DNA of 64,000 nucleotides from RDYZ01 sp964518905 (GTDB lineage Bacteria > Cyanobacteriota > Cyanobacteriia > Cyanobacteriales > Geitlerinemataceae): contig CAZFJL010000005.1 in assembly GCA_964518905.1 (NCBI GenBank), positions 1-64,000 of the forward strand, written 5' to 3'. Made by a program: the position numbers and the translations under genes. A model generated the notes under the pieces. That model was not told the origin of the DNA and searched no databases. It saw only the letters and a program-made list of their open reading frames with translations. Below are positions 59,056-64,000 of the stretch, in pieces (position 1 is the first letter of the stretch; the number at the start of each line of letters is the position of its first letter).

Positions 59056-59399
59056 GGCAAACTCCTACACATAAGTCAGATCGATCGCGGCTACTTTCCG
59101 AATCAACAAGGCACAATTGACCCTGCATACTCGAACGCGACTCGTAAAGTTGAAACTTGGTTAAACAAGCAAGCCCGAGACATCATCGCACGCTAGGAAA
59201 CTCTCTGGCAATTGATATACAAGGGTTTCAAATTAAGAACATTTAAGACTTGAACGGCCTATGTAAAAGTACGTGGAACTGAATCATTACTAGCCATCTT
59301 GATTTTTTAAGGGCTTTTAGGACAAGACGGCTTAATCTAGAAGCGGTTTGTGTCGTTCTGATTTGTGGCTCCCAAACTGTCGTTTTCTCTATCTCCCCT
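59056..59399. other. divergent intergenic region, purD and permease promoters
   Basis: A 344-base gap. It is AT-rich from 59200 to 59330, consistent with promoter regions. No operator or repeat was recognised. Confidence 0.35.
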
Positions 59400-60299
59400 A
59401 TGTCCTCGATCGACTCTCACGCTCCGAATCTGATCGCCGGAGTGCGATCGATCCTCCGGCCGAGTGGCCGCATTTCCATCTCACGGCGACTGATGCAGAT
59501 TGGCGCGTTGATCACGTTAGCGTTTGCGGCGATCGCCCTGTTCACGCCGCTTTTAGTCCAGACGGGCATGATCCAAAACCCGAACGAACTCCTGAGCAAC
59601 CCAATTCATGAACCGCCATCCAGCACTCACTGGTTTGGCACGACGCGCCAGGGCTACGACGTGTTCTCGCGGACGCTGTTCGGCGCTCAGGCCGCGCTGA
59701 AGGTGGTGATTTTGGCGACGGCGTTGAGCGTGTTGATCGGTGTGCCGCTGGGTCTGCTGGGGGGCTATCTCGGGGGCTGGGTCGATCGCATCTTGCTATT
59801 CGTGATGGATGCGATCTATACCCTGCCGGGATTGCTGCTGTCGATCACGCTGGCGTTTGTCGTCGGGCGCGGCCTGTTTAACGCGGCGATCGCCCTCAGC
59901 ATTGCCTATGTGCCGCAGTATTACCGCGTGGTTCGCAACCAAACGGTCAGCGTTAAAACCGAGCTTTTTGTCGAAGCGGCGCAGGCGATGGGCGCATCAA
60001 CCTGGCGAATTCTACGTAAGTATTTATTCGGAAACGTGATTCAAAGCGTGCCGGTTTTATTTGCGCTCAACGCCGCCGACGCGATTTTGATTTTGGGCGG
60101 GCTGGGCTTTCTGGGTCTAGGTTTGCCGGAAAACGTGCCGGAATGGGGCAGCGATCTGCGTCAGGCGCTCGAAGCGTTGCCGACGGGGATTTGGTGGACG
60201 GCGTTTTTCCCTGGGGCGACGATGACGCTGATGGTGGTGGGTTTGTCGCTGTTTGGTGAGGGGATCGCCGAGTCGATCGAGCCGGATCGCGATCGTTAG
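59400..60299 (+). CDS. peptide/nickel-type ABC transporter permease (DppC/OppC family)
   Basis: A 299-residue inner-membrane permease. It starts with a hydrophobic segment (IGALITLAFAAIALFTPLL), then the extended N-terminal domain ending in HWFGTTRQGYDVFSR, which is the DppC/OppC signature, and five further helices. The ATPase-contact EAA loop is EAAQAMGASTWRILRKYL. Usually paired with DppB, two ATPases and a binding protein; none is adjacent, so the remaining subunits must be elsewhere. The substrate is unknown (peptides, nickel or other small molecules). Confidence 0.88.
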   Translation: MSSIDSHAPNLIAGVRSILRPSGRISISRRLMQIGALITLAFAAIALFTPLLVQTGMIQNPNELLSNPIHEPPSSTHWFGTTRQGYDVFSRTLFGAQAALKVVILATALSVLIGVPLGLLGGYLGGWVDRILLFVMDAIYTLPGLLLSITLAFVVGRGLFNAAIALSIAYVPQYYRVVRNQTVSVKTELFVEAAQAMGASTWRILRKYLFGNVIQSVPVLFALNAADAILILGGLGFLGLGLPENVPEWGSDLRQALEALPTGIWWTAFFPGATMTLMVVGLSLFGEGIAESIEPDRDR

Positions 60300-60586
60300 C
60301 GCTGGGGTGTTTTTGCTTCGAGTTAGCCCCAAATTTCTACACTCTAAAAGATCGATCAGCTCAAGCTTTTTGTCTGTGATGATCCCAGAGTTTAGCGAAA
60401 CGAAACGCAACGAGACGTCGCCATCCAATAATTCTCTAATCTCTGATGCGAGAGAGGGATCGCGTTAGCGTAAGATAAACTCCAGTTTTGTTCGACACGA
60501 TCGCAACTCAAACGTAATTAAACGCAAGTTAAAGCCAACACGCGAGACGCGATCTCAGACGCAGCGGCAACAATAGGAGATAGACA

Positions 60587-60937
60587 GTGACACAGCAGGC
60601 AGTGGGTTCGCTCGAAACAAAAGGGTTTCCCGGCATGATGGCGGCCGCAGATGCCATGGTCAAAGCCGGACGCATTACCGTTGTCGGCTTTATCCGCGCC
60701 GGTAGTGCCCGGTTTACGGTTAATATTCGCGGCGGTGTATCGGAAGTTAAAGCGGCAATGGCCGCAGGCATCGAAGCTGCGGAGAATACCTACGGTTCAG
60801 CGCTCGAAACCTGGGTGATTATTCCGCGTCCACACGAAAACGTGGTTGCGGTTCTGCCGATCGACTATTCGCCGGAAGTCGAAGCGTTCCGGGATGCTGC
60901 CGAAGGTCGCAATCGCCCCACGCTACCGAGCGCGTAG
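60587..60937 (+). CDS. ccmK4: carboxysome shell protein CcmK4-type (BMC domain)
   Basis: A 116-residue BMC-domain protein forming hexameric facets of the beta-carboxysome shell. The start MTQQAVGSLETKGFP and the pore strand GFIRAGSARFT, plus VIIPRPHENVVAVLPIDYSPEVEAFR, match the CcmK4 group rather than CcmK1/2. It is a GTG start, with ATAGGAGA ahead of it. The gene stands alone here, away from the main ccmKLMN cluster and without a CcmK3 partner on either side, although many cyanobacteria have ccmK3-ccmK4 together. It probably tunes shell permeability. The 287-base upstream gap may contain a long leader. Confidence 0.94.
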   Translation: MTQQAVGSLETKGFPGMMAAADAMVKAGRITVVGFIRAGSARFTVNIRGGVSEVKAAMAAGIEAAENTYGSALETWVIIPRPHENVVAVLPIDYSPEVEAFRDAAEGRNRPTLPSA

Positions 60938-61331
60938 TCTCAATCTAGGCGTTGTTTGGATTCAGCCTGATTCATCTATTTTTGATTCAATAATTTGTGA
61001 GTCTGATTCAATATTTCGCAAGAACGTTCCGAGTCAGTTAATGATTGCCCGGAGCGTTTTTGCGTTTAGTTCGTTGTGGGTGAGAAGTCCGACTTCTCAT
61101 ACGAAATCCGGTTCTGTATGGGCAAAATCAAAAATGCCTATGAGCACTGAGCGGAGTCGAAGTGCGGTGTCCACCCAGAGCGATGATCCAGGCTTATACA
61201 CAAGCGGATTTCATATCACATCGTCCTGAGAGCTGAAACGGAGCAGGCTCGTTCAGAAGTCGGACTTCTGCATAAATCCTGCCAGTTTCGCTGACTGTTT
61301 TCGCTCAAATTTCTTCTCTTACCATTTCGCC
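60938..61331. other. repeat-filled intergenic region before leuD
   Basis: A 394-base gap. Contains AGAAGTCCGACTTCT (61084-61098), a TGAGCACTGAGCGGAGTCG element (61141-61159, a phrase common in bacterial intergenic repeats), and the copy 2 repeat at 61206-61279. Both the ccmK4 3' end and the leuD promoter lie here. No clear terminator. Confidence 0.6.
61206..61279. repeat. dispersed repeat, GAAGTCGGACTTC family (copy 2)
   Basis: Starts GGATTTCATAT and ends TGCATAAATCC. Bases 61246-61271 equal the 26-base core of copy 1 at 57673-57698. Nearby GAAGTCCGACTTCT at 61085 is the same core in another arrangement. Confidence 0.8.
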
Positions 61332-61922
61332 ATGAGCCAAATTCAACAGATCGCCGGTCGCGGTATTCCCGTAAAAGGAAACGATATCGACACCGATCGC
61401 ATCATTCCCGCCCGCTTCCTGCGCTGTGTCACCTTCGACGGTCTTGGCGAACAGGTGTTCGCCGACGATCGCCAGCAAACCAACGGCGATCACCCGTTTG
61501 ATCAGGATCGCTACCAGGGTGCAAATGTTCTGGTCGTGAATGCGAATTTTGGCTGTGGGTCGAGCCGTGAGCACGCACCGCAGGCGATCGCTCGCTGGGG
61601 AATTCAGGCGATTATCGGCGAAAGTTTCGCGGAAATCTTTTTCGGGAATTGTGTGGCGATCGGTGTGCCGTGCGTGACCGTGTCGCCGGAGGATGCGACG
61701 AAACTTCAGACGGCGATCGAGGCCGATCCGAGTGCGACGATCAGCGTCAGCTTGGAATCGATGCAGGCGACCTGCGGCGATCTGAGCGTGGCGATCGCGA
61801 TGCCCGAGGGCGCACGTCAGAGTTTCATCGAAGGCTTGTGGGATAGCTGCGGTCAGTTGGTGGATCAAATCGCGGCGGTGCGTGAAACTGCGGTTAAGCT
61901 GCCTTATCTAAACTGGGCGTAA
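61332..61922 (+). CDS. leuD: 3-isopropylmalate dehydratase small subunit
   Basis: Small subunit of isopropylmalate isomerase, which with the 4Fe-4S LeuC converts 2- to 3-isopropylmalate. Hallmarks: GRGIPVKGNDIDTDRIIPARFL near the N terminus, NFGCGSSREHAPQAI, AIIGESFAEIFFGNC. 196 residues is normal. LeuC is not in the window. Located 17 kb from leuA, so leucine genes are scattered. Start at ATG 61332. Convergent with the sugar kinase gene. Confidence 0.96.
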   Translation: MSQIQQIAGRGIPVKGNDIDTDRIIPARFLRCVTFDGLGEQVFADDRQQTNGDHPFDQDRYQGANVLVVNANFGCGSSREHAPQAIARWGIQAIIGESFAEIFFGNCVAIGVPCVTVSPEDATKLQTAIEADPSATISVSLESMQATCGDLSVAIAMPEGARQSFIEGLWDSCGQLVDQIAAVRETAVKLPYLNWA

Positions 61923-61968
61923 CTGGGCGTAAGTTGGAATTTTAGGATTTCGAGATGCTGGGATCAAC

Positions 61969-63381
61969 CTAAGATTTAGCGTCGGTTGATGTTGATTGCT
62001 GAACGCCCGATCGCGCCAATCGAGCGACACCATAGGCCGCCTCTGACTGTGTCGCCCTCTCGACCGGAACCCCCAAACGACGCGATCGCAACCGTCCCCA
62101 GGCATCATTTTTCGCCCCGCCTCCCGTGGTCAACACGCGAGACAGCGGCTCTGCGCCTAATTCGTTGAGTAGCGCATATCCCCGCGCCTCAATGCGAGCG
62201 ATCGCGTCGAGCAAACCATGCAGAAATTCGGCGCGATCGCTCGGGCGTGGCTCTAGGTGTGGCGCCAGCTCGGGATCGTTTACGGGGAAGCGTTCGCCGG
62301 GAACGAGCAGGGGATAGTAATCGAGTGGGCTGGGCGCGTCGGGTAGGTCTTGGCTCAGATCGGCGAGTTCGCGATCGCTGAAAAAGTGACGCAACACCGC
62401 GCCGCCGGTATTCGACGCGCCACCAGCCAGCCAGAGATTGCCGAGGCGGTGGCTGTAAATGCCGTAGCGAGCGTCATCGACCCGCGATCGGCTCAGGAGT
62501 TTAACGGCCAGAGTTGATCCGAGACTCGTTACGGCTTCGCCCGGTCGGGATGTGCCGCTGGCGAGGAAAGCGGCGATGCTGTCGGTGGTTCCGGCGATGA
62601 CGACGCAGGTTTCGGGCAGGGAAAAGCGGCGGGCGATCGCGGCTGTAACTGTGGCGATCGGGGTTCCCGGTGCGACGATGTGGGGCAGGATGATTGGCGT
62701 GGGTGAGTTGGGCTCGATCGCTGGGTTCACTTGAGACGAAAGCGGGGATCGATCGTGAATCGTGTAGCGAGGCGCGATCGTCCGCAGTCCCGATCGTAGC
62801 CAGCCTGGATACTGCTCGATCGCCGGATCGTAGCCGAACTTTAAAGCGTTGTTATAGTCACTGATCCCCAAAATTCCGTGAAGCTGGAACGTGAGCCAGT
62901 CGGCTTGATGGCAAAAGGTATAGAGCGATCGAGATTGTGAATCAGGCTGATTTTTCTCGCCGGGGATCGCTCCCTGTTCCAATAGCCAAACCAGCTTGGC
63001 GAGGCTCGATGTGGCGCTGCGCGTCGGGTGATGATCCGGCGCGATCGCTGCCACGCGATCGAGCACGCATCGCGATCGATCATCGTTATACATCAACGGC
63101 TCGCCCCAGGGTTGCCCGTCGCGATCGCAGAGAAACACCGTCGCGGACGTGCCATCGATCGCGATCGCCCGGAGATTTTGCCGCACCTTGCGATCGAGCC
63201 GCGTGAGTAAATCTTCTAGCGCCGCTGTCCAGATCCCAAACCAATCGCGCCGATCTTCAGGTGCGTCAAATCCAACCGCGATCGAGGCTTGGATCTCGCC
63301 CCGATCGTCGATCACGATCGCCCGAGCGCCCGACGTCCCAAAATCTAGCCCGAGATAATAATTTGCAACCGTCGCACTCAT
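61969..63381 (-). CDS. FGGY-family carbohydrate kinase, D-ribulokinase-like (SePSK type)
   Basis: Phosphorylates a ketopentose. The N-terminal YLGLDFGTSGARAIVID and the AIDGTSATVFLCDRDGQP stretch match the cyanobacterial SePSK (Synechococcus elongatus) and plant relatives shown to use D-ribulose, which is stated from memory. The nucleotide-binding C-terminal lobe carries TTGGGAKNDAWGRLRSRRLGVP. 470 residues, near the family norm. Converts free D-ribulose to ribulose 5-phosphate, a salvage route into the Calvin cycle. Start at MSATVANYYLGLD. Confidence 0.85.
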   Translation of the reverse strand: MSATVANYYLGLDFGTSGARAIVIDDRGEIQASIAVGFDAPEDRRDWFGIWTAALEDLLTRLDRKVRQNLRAIAIDGTSATVFLCDRDGQPWGEPLMYNDDRSRCVLDRVAAIAPDHHPTRSATSSLAKLVWLLEQGAIPGEKNQPDSQSRSLYTFCHQADWLTFQLHGILGISDYNNALKFGYDPAIEQYPGWLRSGLRTIAPRYTIHDRSPLSSQVNPAIEPNSPTPIILPHIVAPGTPIATVTAAIARRFSLPETCVVIAGTTDSIAAFLASGTSRPGEAVTSLGSTLAVKLLSRSRVDDARYGIYSHRLGNLWLAGGASNTGGAVLRHFFSDRELADLSQDLPDAPSPLDYYPLLVPGERFPVNDPELAPHLEPRPSDRAEFLHGLLDAIARIEARGYALLNELGAEPLSRVLTTGGGAKNDAWGRLRSRRLGVPVERATQSEAAYGVARLARSGVQQSTSTDAKS

Positions 63382-63413
63382 CCTTCAATCCTGTTCCAAA
63401 CCGATAAAGCCAC

Positions 63414-63465
63414 AAAAAAGCCCGACGCGATCGACGACAATTCGTACGATGGTCGGGCATTTTTA
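63414..63465 (-). terminator. terminator of hemC
   Basis: AAAAAAGCCCGAC at 63414-63426 pairs with GTCGGGCATTTTT at 63452-63464 around a 25-base loop that includes further short pairing. A-run and T-run on the two sides allow it to work in both directions. It lies between the two minus-strand genes. Confidence 0.75.
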
Positions 63466-63511
63466 CGCTTAAGCGTGAGCGATCAGACTAGGGTTAGCTC
63501 GTTGCCGTCAT

Positions 63512-64000
63512 CTAGTTATCGCGACCCACCGTCTGGAAGATTTCCTCCAGAATTTCCGTCGCACCCTGCGCCCGTAGCTTCTTCGCCAGCTCGATTCCCA
63601 GCGCCTCGCAATCCGTCGCCGCGCCCGACACCTCATCCTTAAGCATCACCGAACCGTCCAGCTTCGCGACCATGCCCTTCAGCGTCAGCGTATCGCCCTC
63701 GATCGCCGTATTCACACCGATCGGCACTTGGCAACCGCCCTCAAGGCTCCGCAAAAATGACCGCTCCGCCAAACAGCGATAGGTCGTCGGCAAATGCTCG
63801 ATCGCCTTCAAGACCGCTTGCGTATCGGGATCATCATTGCGGCACTCGATCCCCAGCGCACCCTGACCCACCGCATGGAGCGACACCTCCGCCGGGATCA
63901 CCTGATGCACCCGTTCCGGCATCCCGAGCCGTTCCAGACCCGCCACCGCCAAAATAATCGCGTCATACTGTCCCTCATCGAGCTTCGCGAGGCGCGTGTT
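63512..64000 (-). CDS. hemC: porphobilinogen deaminase, C-terminal part (gene cut by window edge)
   Basis: Joins four porphobilinogen units into hydroxymethylbilane in tetrapyrrole synthesis. Only the last 162 residues are visible; the 5' end lies beyond position 64000. Hallmarks are NTRLAKLDEGQYDAIILA, AVAGLERLGMPER, GQGALGIECRNDD and EGGCQVPIGV, in which the Cys holds the dipyrromethane cofactor. The frame runs in phase to the end of the sequence. Downstream is a terminator. Confidence 0.95.
   Translation of the reverse strand, partial: NTRLAKLDEGQYDAIILAVAGLERLGMPERVHQVIPAEVSLHAVGQGALGIECRNDDPDTQAVLKAIEHLPTTYRCLAERSFLRSLEGGCQVPIGVNTAIEGDTLTLKGMVAKLDGSVMLKDEVSGAATDCEALGIELAKKLRAQGATEILEEIFQTVGRDN

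Overview
This is a chromosomal window from a cyanobacterium. Direct clues are many copies of the octamer GCGATCGC (HIP1), a CcmK4-type carboxysome shell gene, a Ycf35 gene, a urea ABC transporter cluster, and several small families known mainly from cyanobacteria (DUF1816, DUF2997, DUF3318, DUF3747, DUF4330). Base composition is moderately GC-rich except for the first 1 kb. The lineage cannot be fixed from the sequence alone. No rRNA, tRNA, CRISPR array, intact insertion sequence or prophage was found. || Layout. 1-1.1 kb: AT-rich accessory edge with a small, possibly broken gene and an Mrr-like endonuclease. 1.2-3.8 kb: sugar nucleotidyltransferase and a CrtISO-like FAD oxidoreductase. 4.0-6.0 kb: threonine synthase and a MoaD/ThiS-like carrier, separated by a strongly structured spacer. 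6.2-11.5 kb: orphan TRAP solute-binding protein, RRM RNA-binding protein, and a large HtpX-like protein that has lost its zinc site. 11.9-13.4 kb: DUF2997, Ycf35 and a 4Fe-4S ferredoxin. 15.2-17.2 kb: TPR/beta-propeller glycosidase-like fusion facing a class II aldolase. 17.4-19.4 kb: gyrB. 19.7-26.2 kb: EamA transporter and four exported or membrane proteins. 26.3-30.6 kb: urtBCDE, without urtA. 31-32.7 kb: rpsB-tsf. 34.3-43 kb: M48 protease, DUF4330, SDR, RecQ, M23 peptidase with bactofilin, MscS channel. 43.2-49.5 kb: leuA, envelope-type and hypothetical genes, rlmH, DUF1816. 49.6-52.9 kb: RlmB with a very large repeat tail, mini-RNase III, STAS protein. 53.7-63.4 kb: UbiH-like hydroxylase, pyk, ridA, purD, an oligopeptide-type permease, ccmK4, leuD, D-ribulokinase. 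The right edge cuts hemC. || How it fits together. Most genes are housekeeping, in short transcription units. Plausible functional pairs are thrC with the sulfur-carrier-like gene, M23 peptidase with bactofilin, mini-III with RlmB (both act on 23S rRNA), rpsB with tsf, and urtBCDE. Intergenic spaces carry at least three families of nested palindromic repeats, some lying inside the urt cluster. || Most worth a second look: the thrC/MoaD-like pair and its RNA-like spacer, the HtpX-like pseudo-protease, the TPR plus GH68-like fusion with an altered acid triad, the repeat-tailed RlmB, the peptidoglycan-binding/HEAT transmembrane protein, and a probable AUU start codon in the STAS gene. No clearly new multi-gene defence or biosynthetic system was recognised.
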